Shown in pieces: positions 1-9,344 of a stretch of DNA of 37,050 nt (the first letter of the stretch is position 1; each line of letters starts with the position of its first letter). The notes below the pieces were generated by a model that searched no databases, was not told where the DNA came from, and saw nothing but the letters and a program-made list of their open reading frames with translations. The translations under genes and the position numbers were made by a program. The stretch comes from Rhodococcus sp. IITR03 (GTDB lineage: Bacteria > Actinomycetota > Actinomycetes > Mycobacteriales > Mycobacteriaceae): NCBI GenBank assembly GCA_001017865.1, contig LATQ01000293.1:1-37050 (forward strand). Direction: 5' to 3'.

Positions 1-307
1 GTCGCCCGAGGCCCGAGATGGCACCCCGAGGCGCCGTTCCACTCGGTCGACGGCATCGAGGCGGCCGTGGCACGCGCAGGAACTCGCGGGCGACCGCACC
101 GTCGAAGTCGCCGCCGGCGACGTCGGAGGCCAAGTGCTCGCCGCGGGCCTGGTCGACGAGGTGCGCATGGAGGTCGTGCCCGTCGTATTCGGAACCGGGA
201 AGCGCTACTTCGGATCGGTCCACGCGCAGCACCTGCTGGACGATCCCGACGTGGTGATCCAGGGCGACAGAGTTCTCCACCTGCGCTATCCGGTGCGCCG
301 ACGGTAG
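1..307 (+). CDS. Dihydrofolate reductase-family (RibD C-terminal-like) protein, 3' part
   Basis: This is the C-terminal end of a RibD_C/DHFR-fold reductase; its 5' end lies outside the window. The reading runs in the frame of base 1 (WHPEAPFHSVDGIEAAVARA) and then continues one frame over from about base 86 (QELAGDRTVEVAAGDVGG, then LVDEVRMEVVPVVFGTGKRY) to TAG at 305-307. The GDVGGQxLxAGLVDE and VVxGxGKR(Y/F)F patterns are typical of the family, which usually reduces a pteridine- or flavin-precursor-like substrate with NADPH; the real substrate is unknown. The frame break fits a lost GC dinucleotide in a GCGC run. It is convergent with the monooxygenase gene, with a strong hairpin between them. 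Confidence 0.75.
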   Translation, partial: SPEARDGTPRRRSTRSTASRRPWHAQELAGDRTVEVAAGDVGGQVLAAGLVDEVRMEVVPVVFGTGKRYFGSVHAQHLLDDPDVVIQGDRVLHLRYPVRRR

Positions 308-310
308 CGC

Positions 311-351
311 GTGTGGCCACTGCCCGGTCGACGACCGAACAGTGGCCACAC
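311..351. terminator. Bidirectional hairpin terminator
   Basis: GTGTGGCCACTG (311-322) pairs perfectly with CAGTGGCCACAC (340-351). Inside the loop, CGGTC and GACCG can form a second 5-bp stem. It lies between two convergent genes and can serve both; there is no clear T-tract on either strand, as is common in actinobacteria. Confidence 0.75.
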
Positions 352-362
352 GGCACAGCGCT

Positions 363-2228
363 TCACGACCCGAAGGAGACGGGATCAGCCTGGACCTCGA
401 CGGGGACCGCCGAACGAGACGGCTCGAACGTCAGACCCTCGAACTCCCGGGCCTCCCACCAGCCTCGATCATGTTCCAGAAATCGATTTCGCTCGAGTTG
501 TAGACCTCGTTGAACACGGCCTTCGACACGTCGCCCTGACCGTTGTAGTAGCCGGGCGTGCACGCCGCCCAGTACGCCACGCGCGGTTCGTTCGATGCGC
601 GGACCTTCGCGACCCACGAGGACTCGGCCTCGACGGTCGGTTCGAACGCGCCGATCCCGTTGTCCAGCACGTGTCGGATCAGCCGCGCAGCGTGCCGGGC
701 CTTCCGGTCGAGCATGTACACGAAATTGACGTAGTAGGCGGTCTGGCTCATGCCCAGTTCGACGAAGTTCGGGAAGCCGTGCGTGAAGAAACCGTGCATG
801 GTCTTCGCGCCGTCGGAGAAGTACTCCTGCATCGACCGGCCATCGCGTCCGAGGACGTCGTAGCCGTAGATCCCGCGGGGCCGGAGCCGGTTTCGAATCC
901 GGTCGCGAACACGATGCAGTCGACCTCGTAGTGCTTGCCACCGACGACGATGCCGTCGACCGTGATGCCGTCGATGCCCGTCGGCGCGGCCGCGAGCGTC
1001 ACGTTCTCCCGGTTGAAGGCGTCGAGGTATTCGTCGTTGAAACAGGGCCGCTTGCACATGTATCCGAACCACGGCTTCAACCCGTCGGCGACGGCGGGGT
1101 CGGTGACGATCGAATCGATCCGACGGTGTGCGCTCATGAGCAGCTGCATGTCGGCGATCTCGGCGACAACGGCCTGATCGGCCGCCGACAACTCCGCCAT
1201 GGGCGTCTCGAGCAGATGCTGCCCCTTCAGGGCGGGGAACAGGTGCGTCCAGCCGTCGTCGACATGGTTGCCCTCGACGTCGTGGCCGGAGATGATCCCG
1301 TTGAAATTGTCGTGCCGCTTGTACTGCCAGCCCGGCTTCAGCGACGCCGCCCAAGCAGGTCGGTCTTCCGGTTGTTGCGAGGCTGTACGACGCTCGGCGT
1401 CCGCTGGACCACGACGAGTTCCTTCGCGTCCGCGGCGAGGTAGGGGACGACCTGGACGCCGGTGGCGCCGGTGCCGACGACGGCGACGCGCTTGTCGCGC
1501 AGGTTCTCGAGGTTTCCGGCGGGCGACCCGCCGGTGTAGTCGTAGTCCCAGCGGCTGGTGTGGAAGATCTTGCCCGTGAAGTCGCCGATGCCGGGGACCT
1601 TGGGGAGCTGCGGCTTGGTCAGTGCGCCGTTCGAACGCAGGAGGAACCTGGTGAGGAAACGGTCGCCGCGATCGGTGGTCACCTCCCAGCGCTGCTCGGC
1701 CTCGTCCCAGGTGGCCTGCGTGGCGCGGGTCTGGAAGTAGGTCCGCTCGTAGAGGCCGTAGTGGCGTCCGATGCGCTGGGCGTGTTCGAAGATCTCGGAG
1801 CCGTCGGCGTAGCGCTGGGTGGGGACGTATCCCGTTTCCTCGAGGAGCGGCATGTAGATGTGCGATTCGATGTCGCACTGCACACCGGGGTACCGGTTCC
1901 AGTACCAGGTGCCGCCGAAGTCGCCGCCGTATTCGACGATGCGGAAGTTCGTGATGTCGTTCTGCGTGAGGTAGGCGCCGGCGGTGAGTCCGCCGAAGCC
2001 GCCGCCGAGAACGAGGGCGTCGAGTTCCTCGGTGACGGGTTCACGATTGATCGGCTCGACGAAGGGGTCGCGATCGTCGACCTCGAGCACGTCGGAGAGT
2101 CCCTGGAACTGGGCGAGGGTGTCGGGCCGGATCCGCTTCTTCTTGTCCACCTCGAAGCGCTCGCGCAGGTGGTGCGGATCGAAGTCGAGGTCGAGGGGGA
2201 GCTTCGAGTCGGGGAGGGTGAACGCCAT
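363..2228 (-). CDS. Type I Baeyer-Villiger monooxygenase (FAD/NADPH), three frame breaks
   Basis: This flavoprotein should insert oxygen next to a carbonyl, turning a ketone into an ester or lactone with NADPH and O2. Residue positions from the ATG at 2228: first Rossmann motif GGGFGG at about 75-80, the GGTWYWNRYPG segment at 105-115, the BVMO fingerprint F-x-G-x(3)-H-T-x(2)-W-D at about 217-228, and a second Rossmann motif GTGATG at 252-257. The reading continues in other frames after about 1358, 880 and 463; each fits one lost base in a C or G run, giving about 622 residues. That is longer than phenylacetone monooxygenase and resembles BVMOs with an N-terminal extension. AAAGGAC precedes the start. 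A strong hairpin separates it from the upstream cyclase gene, so it probably has its own promoter. Ketone specificity cannot be predicted. Confidence 0.88.
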
Positions 2229-2313
2229 GGGGGAGTCCTTTGTGTGCGTGCGTCCTGAGCCGAGTCGGGGCTGCAAATCGTGGGGAAACGCGGCTGGACG
2301 ACCAGTCGAGATT

Positions 2314-2332
2314 ACTTGACGATGTGTCAAGT
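2314..2332. promoter_or_regulatory. Inverted-repeat operator upstream of the monooxygenase
   Basis: ACTTGAC and GTCAAGT form perfect 7-bp arms around GATGT, about 90 bp upstream of the BVMO start. On the minus strand the repeat contains TTGACA, a good -35 element, so a bound repressor would block it. The shape suits a TetR-type dimer. It differs from the TGARCG-type sites at 6334 and 6443, so a different regulator is likely. Confidence 0.5.
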
Positions 2333-2370
2333 TGTGACCGAGGTTACGTCGAGTATGTGATGGGTGCAAC

Positions 2371-2438
2371 ATCCGGAACGAAAACGGCTGCGCCTCCGGC
2401 CAGGTTCTGTCGGCGAGGGGCGCAGCCGTTCGCTCCGG
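2371..2438 (-). terminator. Long hairpin terminator after the cyclase gene
   Basis: ACGGCTGCGCC (2383-2393) pairs with GGCGCAGCCGT (2418-2428). The stem extends outward through CGAA/TTCG and TCCGGA (2371-2376)/TCCGGA (2433-2438) with small internal loops. It follows the cyclase stop codon on the minus strand and should end the dehydrogenase-ligase-cyclase transcript before the monooxygenase gene. Confidence 0.7.
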
Positions 2439-2461
2439 ATTCGGAGGAGTCGAAGACAGCG

Positions 2462-3470
2462 TCAGAAGATGGCGGTCGGATTCACCGGCGTCCCTGCTCC
2501 ACCGGTGATGTTCAACGGCGATGCGGTGAGGAAGAATTCGTAGCGGCCTTCACGGGCGCACTCCGCGGCCAGTTCTTCGAGCCACCAGATCTCGCCGAGG
2601 GTGAGTCCGAGATCGCGGATCAGGCGTGCGTGCAGCGGGTAGACGCCGCCCTCCTCGGCCGGTTCCACCTCGACCGCGACGTTGTCCACGGCCAGTGCGG
2701 CGATCTCCTTCTCGTGGATCCACGCGACCGTGTCCGCGCCCAGGCCCGGTGCGCCGGCACCCCAGAACTCGCTCTTGTCGGTGAGCGAGTAGAACCACGG
2801 CACGTGCCGGTGCGGATGGTGAGGATGTCCCCGGTGCGCACCTCCACGCCCTGGGCCTGCGCGCAACCGTCCAGTTGTGCGGCGGTGATCGGAACCCCCG
2901 GCTCGCAGCGCTCCACTCCGAGATACTTCGGTAGATCGAGCAGGACGCCACGGCTGGTCAGCGAGTCCTTGAGATTGCTGATCGCGCACTTCTTCGCCCC
3001 GGCCACGCCTTCGACGTTGCCCATCCAGAACCCGTTGTACATGGCGTCGGAGCTGAAGATATGGGCCAGACCGTCCCATTGGGTGCTGCCCTGCAACGGC
3101 ATGAAGATGTAGTCGTCGGCGCCTGGAAACCGGGAGCGACGCGGCCGAGTTCGGTTCCGACCGTCCAGTCGGCGCCGCTGTAGCCGAAGAAGTGCACCAC
3201 ATTGGGGCGCGTCGGGTGCACGGGGCCGGTGGAGTCGAGGGGCACGGCGAGGCTGATGGACTTGCCGGATCGGATCAGTCCCGCCGCAGCGCTGACGACG
3301 TCGGGGGTGATGAAGTTCGCGGTGCCACGTTGGTCCTGGTCACCCCAGCGACCCCAGTTGTTCGGGACGTTGTCGTTCGTCAGCCCGATGACCTTGCCGT
3401 TCTCGTCGACACTGAACACCGGCGGTGCCCAGGTCTGGTCGGTGAATGTGCCTTCGGCGGTTCTACCCAT
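2462..3470 (-). CDS. Cyclase-family (PF04199, kynurenine formamidase-like) hydrolase, two frame breaks
   Basis: The family holds metal-dependent hydrolases of amides, lactones or cyclic compounds, such as kynurenine formamidase and isatin hydrolase. From the ATG at 3470 the start shows NNWGRWGDQDQRGTANF, the middle LQGSTQWDGLAHIF, and the end PLNITGGAGTPVNP, all typical of the longer (about 336 residue) actinobacterial branch. The usual HxGTHxDxxxH metal motif reads Q-G-S-T-Q-W-D-G-L-A-H, so several expected histidines are replaced. The frame changes at about 3120 and 2809, each fitting one lost base. It follows the ligase gene by 29 bp and is probably cotranscribed with it. A paralogue lies at 22797-23769. 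Whether it hydrolyses an ester, lactone or amide is unknown. Confidence 0.82.
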
Positions 3471-3499
3471 GAGATCGTGTCTCCGTTCGTGAAGCGGGA

Positions 3500-5057
3500 T
3501 CAGTTCGCGGACAGGGATTCGCGCAAGCGGAACTTCTGGACCTTCCCGGTCGCGGTGCGAGGCAAGGAGTCGGTGACGACCACCGAGGTCGGCTTCTTGT
3601 AGGAGGCCATCCGGCTGCGGCAGAACTCGATGACGTCCTCCTCCGAGGGAGGATCGTTCGGATCGGTGGGCACGACGATGGCGACCGGGGTCTCCACCCA
3701 CTTCGGGTGCGGCGCCCCGACGACGGCCACCTCGGCGACACCCGGGTGCTGATCGATGACCGCCTCGACCTCGGCGCAGTAGATGTTCTCGCCGCCGGAG
3801 ATGATCATGTCCTTCGCGCGGTCGACGACGAAGAGGAAGCCGTCCTCGTCCTGCCTCACGAGGTCACCCGAGTGGAACCAGCCATCCCGGAACGCTTCCT
3901 CCGTCGCGTCGGGTCTGTTCCAGTAGCCCTGCATCACGGTCGGTCCGCGATAGACGATCTCGCCGACGTTGCCTGCTGCACGTCGTCGCCGTTGCCGTCG
4001 ACGACGCGGGCCTCGACGTTGACGATGGGTGTGCCGACCGACCCCATCTTGGGGATGGCGTCCTTACCGCGGAGGATGCAGGTCACCGAACTCATCTCGG
4101 TCTGCCCGAACACGTTGAGCGTGGGGATGTTCGGGAACGTCTCGGCCATCGCCGAGAGCACCGACGGCGGGGCCACGGACGCTCCCCACATGATGCGGCG
4201 CAGACTCAGCTTCCGATCGCGCACCCCGGGAACGGCACACAGTTCCTTCCACTGCGTGGGAACGAAATAGCAGGACGTGACCTCTTCTTGCTCGAGGGTC
4301 TCGATCGTCGAGACGGGATCGAAGTTCCCCGAGGGGCGATGATCGAGCGTCCCCCGGCCATGAGATAGATCAGGATGCCGTTGAGCCCACCGATGTGGAA
4401 CAGCGGCAGACCCGAGTACCACACCTCGCCTTCGGTCCGAACCTGGTGCTCGATCATCGAATTGACCGTGTTCATCGCAAGATTCAGGTGGCTGAGTACC
4501 GCGCCCTTCGGGCGACCCGTGGTCCCGGAGGTGTACATGATGAAGGCCGGATCGTGGTCGTCGACGACGATGTCCAACGAGGAGTCGTCCGGATCGAGCA
4601 CCGACTCGTAGTCCAGCGCGGTATCGGACACCCGGCTCGCATCACCGCCGGTCACCAGCACGGTCCGCACGAGCCGGGGTGCGAGTTGCGCAGCGAGCGA
4701 TGTCATCGGCTCGTCGACGACGAGCACTTCGGCGCCACTGTCGGAGAGGATGTACTCGACCTCGGCGGCGACGAGACGGAAGTTGACCGGCACCACGATC
4801 GCCCCGAGTCGCAGGACGGCCAGATAGGATTCGACGACCTCGAGCCGGTTGTGCATCAGGACAGCGACACGGTCACCTTTCGACACACCACGAGCCTGCA
4901 GTGCCCGGGCCAGACGGTTGACCCGTTCGTCGAGTTGCCGATAGGTGAGGTCACTGTCGCCGAAGCTCAGGGCGATCGTCTCCGGCCGCTGTCGTGCCTG
5001 ACGGGCGAGCTGTTCACCGTGGGCGAGCGTGCGGTGCGCCGCGAGGGAATCGATCAT
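3500..5057 (-). CDS. Acyl-CoA ligase (AMP-forming), two frame breaks
   Basis: This ANL-superfamily enzyme should adenylate a carboxylic acid and transfer it to CoA. The P-loop motif YTSGTTGRPKG is present, followed by LFHIGG, the FGQTEMSS core (A5), GWFHSGDL and VDRAKDMIISGGENIY, and the C-terminal catalytic lysine motif PRTATGKVQK. The frame changes at about 4333 and 3972, each fitting one lost C or G; the restored length is about 519 residues, normal for the family. The ATG at 5057 follows the stop of the dehydrogenase gene (5059-5061) by one base, so the two genes are translationally linked. The context suggests it activates the hydroxy- or keto-acid produced by the neighbouring oxidation genes; chain length is not predictable. 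Confidence 0.88.
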
Positions 5058-5058
5058 G

Positions 5059-6307
5059 TCACTTCTTCTTTCCGGTGAATCCGAACAGGTGACCGGCCAC
5101 CTTGCGGATCTGGATCTCCTCGGCACCCTCGGTGATCCGATAGCGGCGATGGTGGCGGTAGATGTGCTCGAACGGCAGGTGACGGCTGTATCCCATGCCG
5201 CCGTGGACCTGCATGGCCCGGTCGGCGGCATCGCACACGAGCCGGTTGGCGCGGTAGTTGCACATCGAGACGCGATCGGAGACCTCCATGTGCGAGCGTG
5301 TGTCCAGGTCACGGGCGGTGACGCGGATCAGCTCGCGCAACATCGCGCCGTCGGTGTGCAGTTCCACCAACGGCCACTGGATGGCCTGGCGGGCCGCGAG
5401 AGGCTGGCCGAAGGTCACGCGATCGCGGGCAAAGGAGACCGCTTCGTCGATGCAGTACTGGGCGGCACCGAGACTCGAGGCGGCCTGGCGGATCCTGTTC
5501 TCGTGCACGAAGTTCTGCGCGATCTCCAGTCCGCGACCTTCCTCGCCGAGGATCGCCGAGTCGGGCACCCGGACGTCGCGCAAGGACACGTCGGCGTGGT
5601 CGGTGGGCATGTTGAGCGTCCACCGGAACAGGTCGACGGATAACCCGGGCGTGTCGACGGGGACGAGGAAGGCGGTGATGCCGCGGGCCTGTCCCGGTTC
5701 GCCGCTGGTGCGCGCGAAGACCAGATCATGAGTGGCGATGTGCATCCCGGTGTTCCACCGCTTGGCGCCGTTGATGATCCAATCGCCACCGGAGCGGACG
5801 GCAGTCGTCTCCATCCACGTCGCGTCCGATCCGTGGTCGGGTTCGGTGAGGCCGAACCCGAGGAAACGCTCGCCGGTGATCAGCTTCGGCGAACTCGCTG
5901 CGCTGGTCGCCGGTGCCGAACTTCCAGACCAGGTGGAAGCTGGGAAAGTTCCCGATGATCGACGATTCGTCCTGCAGGTCGTTGTGCAGCCCCAGGCCGC
6001 GGTGCGCGAGGTGCTCGCGTACGACCGCCATCTCGAAGTTGCTCGCGTCGGTGCCACCGACCTCGGTGGGCAGGTCGCGGCGGAGGAAACCGGCCTTGTC
6101 GGCGCGACGTCGCATCTCCGAGAGCAGTTCGTGCCATTCGGGGCGGGGGAGGCCGCCGGCTTCGAAGTCGGTGCGCGCCCATTCGCGTCGATGGTCGAAG
6201 AAGCGTTCGTTGTCGTTCTCCGCCTGCAGGGGTGCGATCTCGGTGTCGATGAAGTGGTCGATGTCGTCGAGCAGTTGCTGCATGTCGTTCGGAAGATCGG
6301 ATCTCAT
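5059..6307 (-). CDS. Acyl-CoA dehydrogenase (FadE-like), one frame break
   Basis: This FAD enzyme should introduce the alpha-beta double bond into an acyl-CoA thioester. From the ATG at 6307 the N-terminal helical domain is followed by the middle beta domain (GLTEPDHGSDATWMET, then WIINGAKRWNTG), and the C-terminal domain has RVTFGQPLAARQAIQW, MQVHGGMGYSRHLP and RITEGAEEIQ, keeping the usual acidic residue of the TEG loop. The frame changes near 5890; that shift needs one extra base or two missing bases. Restored length is about 416 residues. It is first of a dehydrogenase-ligase-cyclase operon and is divergent from the TetR gene across two putative operators. It differs clearly from the second dehydrogenase at 24944. 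Confidence 0.87.
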
Positions 6308-6333
6308 GCGTGGTCCTCGAATACGAAGTCGAA

Positions 6334-6347
6334 TGAACGAATGTTCA
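6334..6347. promoter_or_regulatory. TetR-type operator, site 1
   Basis: TGAACGAATGTTCA has perfect 5-bp arms (TGAAC/GTTCA) and sits 27 bp upstream of the acyl-CoA dehydrogenase start. It matches the second site at 6443-6456 (consensus TGARCGNNYGTTCA), suggesting that the adjacent TetR protein controls both divergent transcripts. Confidence 0.6.
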
Positions 6348-6424
6348 GAGTGACCGTAGCCACATCCGGAGTGATTTTCAACGACTTTGCCGCAGATGAG
6401 CTTTGCGAAGATTGCCGATTCCGA

Positions 6425-6456
6425 TTGACAGTCCAGCGACCGTGAGCGATCGTTCA
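6425..6456 (+). promoter_or_regulatory. TetR gene promoter with overlapping operator, site 2
   Basis: TTGACA (6425-6430) is a consensus -35 element; 17 bp later lies GATCGT (6448-6453) as a weak -10. The palindrome TGAGCGATCGTTCA (6443-6456) covers the -10, as expected for autorepression. GGAGG at 6471-6475 is the ribosome site for the ATG at 6479. Confidence 0.55.
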
Positions 6457-6478
6457 TAGTGGAGTAACCAGGAGGAAC

Positions 6479-7119
6479 ATGCCCCGCTCAACCGAGAAGA
6501 ACCCACCGCGTGCGATGTCCTTCGCCGTGCGCGGGACCGACGACAAGGTCGCCGCCACGCTGATCACCGCCGCGGTGGCGACGATGGCCGCCAAGGGCTA
6601 CCACGGCACCTCGGTGCGCGATATCGCCTCTGAGGCCGGGGTGGCGGTGGGTTCGCTGTACAACTACTTCGGCTCGAAGCAGGAGCTGCTCGCGCTCATC
6701 CTCAACCGAGGGCTCGACGCCTCGTGGAGGAGACCGAGGAAGCGCTGCTCGCCGCGGGCAGTGATCCCGTGGACCGGCTGCGCGCAATCGTCGGCGTGCA
6801 TGTAGGGCAGCACACGAAGGCTCCCCGGGAAAGCCTGCTCGGGAACAGTGAGTTGCGCAGCCTCGAACCGCAGCACTACGCCGTGGTGGTGACCAAGCGT
6901 GACGTGCAGCGACGCATGTTCGACCGCGTCGTCGTCGACGGCGTGGACCGTGGGGTGTTCACGACGAAGACCCCGGTGGACACCGCGCGCTTCATCGTCA
7001 GTGCCTGTACCGCTGTCGCCGGGTGGTTCCATCCCGACGGACCGCTCACCGCGCAGGAGGTCACCGCCCGCTACCAGGACATCGCCCTCGACGCCGTCGG
7101 GTACCGAAAGGATCCGTGA
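6479..7119 (+). CDS. TetR/AcrR-family repressor, one frame break
   Basis: The N-terminal HTH is clear: GYHGTSVRDIASEAGVAVG at about residues 40-58, then SLYNYFGSKQELLALI. The ligand domain continues in another frame after about 6722 (a lost C in a CCC run) and ends at 7119, giving about 213 residues. The stop overlaps the start of the kinase gene (TGATG), so the two form an operon. The ligand domain resembles that of the XRE-TetR fusion at 23965 (SELRSLEPQ versus SEMRSLTTE; similar C-terminal layout), so they are probably paralogues. Likely role: repression of the acyl-CoA catabolic genes on both sides, relieved by an acyl-CoA or related intermediate; the ligand is inferred from context only. 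Confidence 0.87.
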
Positions 7120-8477
7120 TGAGCATCGACGACCTGCGCGCGGCGCTGACCAGGCACCTCTCCGGACTCGACGGGGTTCGTGGGACGCTCACGGACCTGG
7201 CTCGTCTGACCGGCGGCGCGAGTCGCGAGACCTGGCTCCTCACCGTCACCGACGATGCCGGCGCCGAACGTGAACTGATCCTGCGACGCGACCCTCCCGA
7301 AGCCGAGGATCCGGCTCGAATGTCCCGCGAAGCGACTGTTCTCCGCGAGGCCCACACTGCGGGTGTTCCCGTCCCCGAACTGCTCGATCACAGCGACGGC
7401 GACCGGGTCGAGGGCCTCGGCGCGGCGTATCTCCTCATGGAGAAGGTCCCCGGCGAAGCGCTCCCGCAGCGCCTGCTCCGCGACGACCGGTACAGCGCGG
7501 TGCGCAAGAACCTCTCCTACGCATTGGGTCGTGCGCTCGCCCGCATCCACCGGATACCGATCGACGCACTGCCCGACTTCCCGGCCGGAGATCAACTCGA
7601 CGAGCTCTTCGCCCGTTATGTCGAGACGGGACCACCGCTGCCGAGCCTCGAACTCGCGTTCCGCTGGTTGCACGAGCATCGGTCACCGTCCACGCGCACC
7701 ACCGTCGTCCACGGCGACTTCCGCAACGGCAACGTGCTCATCGACGAGTCGGGCATCCGCGCCGTCCTGGACTGGGAGCTGACGCACCTCGGGGATCCGA
7801 TGGAGGATCTCGGCTGGTTGTGCGTGAAGACCTGGAGGTTCGGTGCCGTCGAACCCGTCGGAGGTTTCGGATCCCGCGACGAACTGTTCCGCGGCTATGA
7901 AGACGAAAGCGGAATTGCGCCGGATCCCGAGGCGGTGCGGTGGTGGGAGCTCTACGGCACCCTGCGGTGGGCGGTAATGTGCCGGATCCAGGCCAACCGC
8001 GCTCTCGTCCACGGCGAGGGAAACGCCCTCGAACTCCTGGCCATCGGCCGGCGCATCGCCGAATGCGAGCACGATCTCCTGCAGTTGCTGGAACCCGCCG
8101 GCGATTTCGACCCGGCCACCATCACTTCGGACGAGGAGTCCCGGCAGGATCTGTTCGGCATGCCCTCGGCCGCGGAATTGTCGCGGGCGGTCAAGGCTTT
8201 CGTCGTCGACCATCCGGCGACCGACGCACCGTCTCGCTACCAGGCGCGAGTGGCATCGAAGGTTCTCGACATCGTCGCCCGGGAAGCCGAACACGGTGCG
8301 CATCTGCGGGCGCAGCATCGGGCCGCGCTCGACGCAGTGGGCGTGGCCGACGAAACCGAGTTGGCGCTGGCGCTGCGGGACGGGAAGCGGACGATGGGGG
8401 AAGCCTCCGTCGAGAAGGCGGTGCGGCAAACGGTCGCGGCTCGTCTCATGGTCGCGAACCCCGGGTACGCCGCGTGA
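7119..8477 (+). CDS. APH-like kinase, ACAD10/11 N-domain or LvaA type
   Basis: Intact, 452 residues, starting at an ATG that overlaps the TetR stop. It has the aminoglycoside-phosphotransferase fold motifs: GGASRETW near the N terminus, the catalytic-loop motif HGDFRNGNVLI, and DWELTHLGDPMEDLGW with the metal-binding Asp. In this branch the kinase does not act on antibiotics. Its relatives are the kinase domain of mammalian ACAD10/ACAD11 and LvaA of Pseudomonas putida, which phosphorylate the hydroxyl of 4-hydroxyacyl-CoA. The setting beside acyl-CoA dehydrogenase and ligase genes supports that role. The C-terminal 100 or so residues, after the kinase fold, are helical and of unknown role. 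A general phosphotransferase is the alternative. Confidence 0.82.
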   Translation: MSIDDLRAALTRHLSGLDGVRGTLTDLARLTGGASRETWLLTVTDDAGAERELILRRDPPEAEDPARMSREATVLREAHTAGVPVPELLDHSDGDRVEGLGAAYLLMEKVPGEALPQRLLRDDRYSAVRKNLSYALGRALARIHRIPIDALPDFPAGDQLDELFARYVETGPPLPSLELAFRWLHEHRSPSTRTTVVHGDFRNGNVLIDESGIRAVLDWELTHLGDPMEDLGWLCVKTWRFGAVEPVGGFGSRDELFRGYEDESGIAPDPEAVRWWELYGTLRWAVMCRIQANRALVHGEGNALELLAIGRRIAECEHDLLQLLEPAGDFDPATITSDEESRQDLFGMPSAAELSRAVKAFVVDHPATDAPSRYQARVASKVLDIVAREAEHGAHLRAQHRAALDAVGVADETELALALRDGKRTMGEASVEKAVRQTVAARLMVANPGYAA

Positions 8478-8507
8478 ACCACTCGTAGTGCTCTCGTCTC
8501 GGTGAGA

Positions 8508-8532
8508 CCGGACTCGGTCGGGCTCAGTCCGG
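8508..8532. terminator. Hairpin between convergent genes
   Basis: CCGGACT (8508-8514) pairs with AGTCCGG (8526-8532) around an 11-base loop. It sits just after the kinase stop and overlaps the stop codon of the convergent regulator gene. The stem is short, so this is only a candidate. Confidence 0.4.
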
Positions 8533-9252
8533 ATGTGTTTCGTCATCGATGGGCGCCGGCGGTGCGGACGAGCGAGGATGCGACTCGGCGTCGTACTCGA
8601 TCACCACACAACACCGATCCGGCCGCGGGTGCAGTTCGGCATGCGCGTCGAGGTGGTCGCTGCCGGCGATCACGCCCTCGATCAGGCGTAAGTTCAATCC
8701 GCACACCACATCCAGATGATCTTGGGCGACGAGGTGGAAGGGACAGTTGCGTAGGTGGACGTGGCCGTCGCCCTCGGCTCGGGGCAGGTATCCGCAGCCG
8801 CGCAGCGCCTCCAGGAGGTCGCCTCCCGAGTCGGCGACCGCTCGTCGTCCGGCGTCGCGTGCGGCTTCGTTCACCGCCGCTCGTACCGTTCCGTCGGTGT
8901 CCTGTTCGACCGCGGAGACGAGCAGCCTGGCGAGCAGTTCGTAGTCGCGCGGCGGCACACTGACGGTCATTTCCGTCGTCGTCCTCGTGTAGACCTTCGC
9001 CGGGCGTCCCGCGCCGGGGCCGCCGCGCCCGGCAGGTCGCTGGTAGTCGACCGTGACCAGGCCGGCGTCGGCGAGCTTGTCGAGGTGATAGGCCGCGAGG
9101 GTCCGGCCGATATCGAGAGCAGCCGCCACCTCCTCGCGCGAGACCGGTTCCTCGCTCTCGGCCACGTACTCGAACAACCGGCGCCGCAACGGATCGTCCA
9201 GATTGCTCAATGCCGCCAGCGCCGTCGGTGCGGCAGACCGGGGAGTGGACAT
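8524..9252 (-). CDS. ArsR/SufR-like HTH regulator with a C-terminal cysteine motif
   Basis: Intact, 242 residues. A winged-helix DNA-binding domain occupies about residues 15-75 (SREEVAAALDIGRTLAAYHL, then KLADAGLV). The C-terminal half carries cysteines in a SufR-like setting: GCGYLP, then RNCPFHLVAQDH and VVCGLNLRLIEG, and a last CC pair in DRCCVVIEYD. In mycobacterial and cyanobacterial SufR such cysteines bind an Fe-S cluster, so redox or iron sensing is plausible here, though not shown. The gene is divergent from DoxX, and a palindrome between them is the likely operator. It is not beside suf genes, so SufR itself is unlikely. Confidence 0.78.
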   Translation of the reverse strand: MSTPRSAAPTALAALSNLDDPLRRRLFEYVAESEEPVSREEVAAALDIGRTLAAYHLDKLADAGLVTVDYQRPAGRGGPGAGRPAKVYTRTTTEMTVSVPPRDYELLARLLVSAVEQDTDGTVRAAVNEAARDAGRRAVADSGGDLLEALRGCGYLPRAEGDGHVHLRNCPFHLVAQDHLDVVCGLNLRLIEGVIAGSDHLDAHAELHPRPDRCCVVIEYDAESHPRSSAPPAPIDDETHPD

Positions 9253-9277
9253 GTCCCGACTCTAACACCAAAAAGTA

Positions 9278-9328
9278 TTGACAAATAGGGTCAGTGGAGA
9301 GACTCTAAAAACATAAACTATTGTTTTT
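9278..9328 (+). promoter_or_regulatory. Control region of DoxX with AAAAACA-N8-TGTTTTT palindrome
   Basis: AAAAACA (9307-9313) and TGTTTTT (9322-9328) form perfect 7-bp arms in an AT-rich patch that stands out from the GC-rich surroundings. TTGACA at 9278-9283 is a consensus -35; TCTAAA at 9304-9309 is a possible -10, but its 20-bp spacing is long. The regulator encoded divergently probably binds the palindrome. Confidence 0.5.
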
Positions 9329-9344
9329 ACAAAGGGGGTCCGTG

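Noticed and set aside
1560..2258. A 232-codon plus-strand frame within the monooxygenase gene
   Set aside because: It is the antisense of the FAD-binding domain and has no domain of its own.
7119..8477. Aminoglycoside resistance gene
   Set aside because: It has the kinase fold, but its motifs and acyl-CoA gene neighbours fit the ACAD10/11 and LvaA type.
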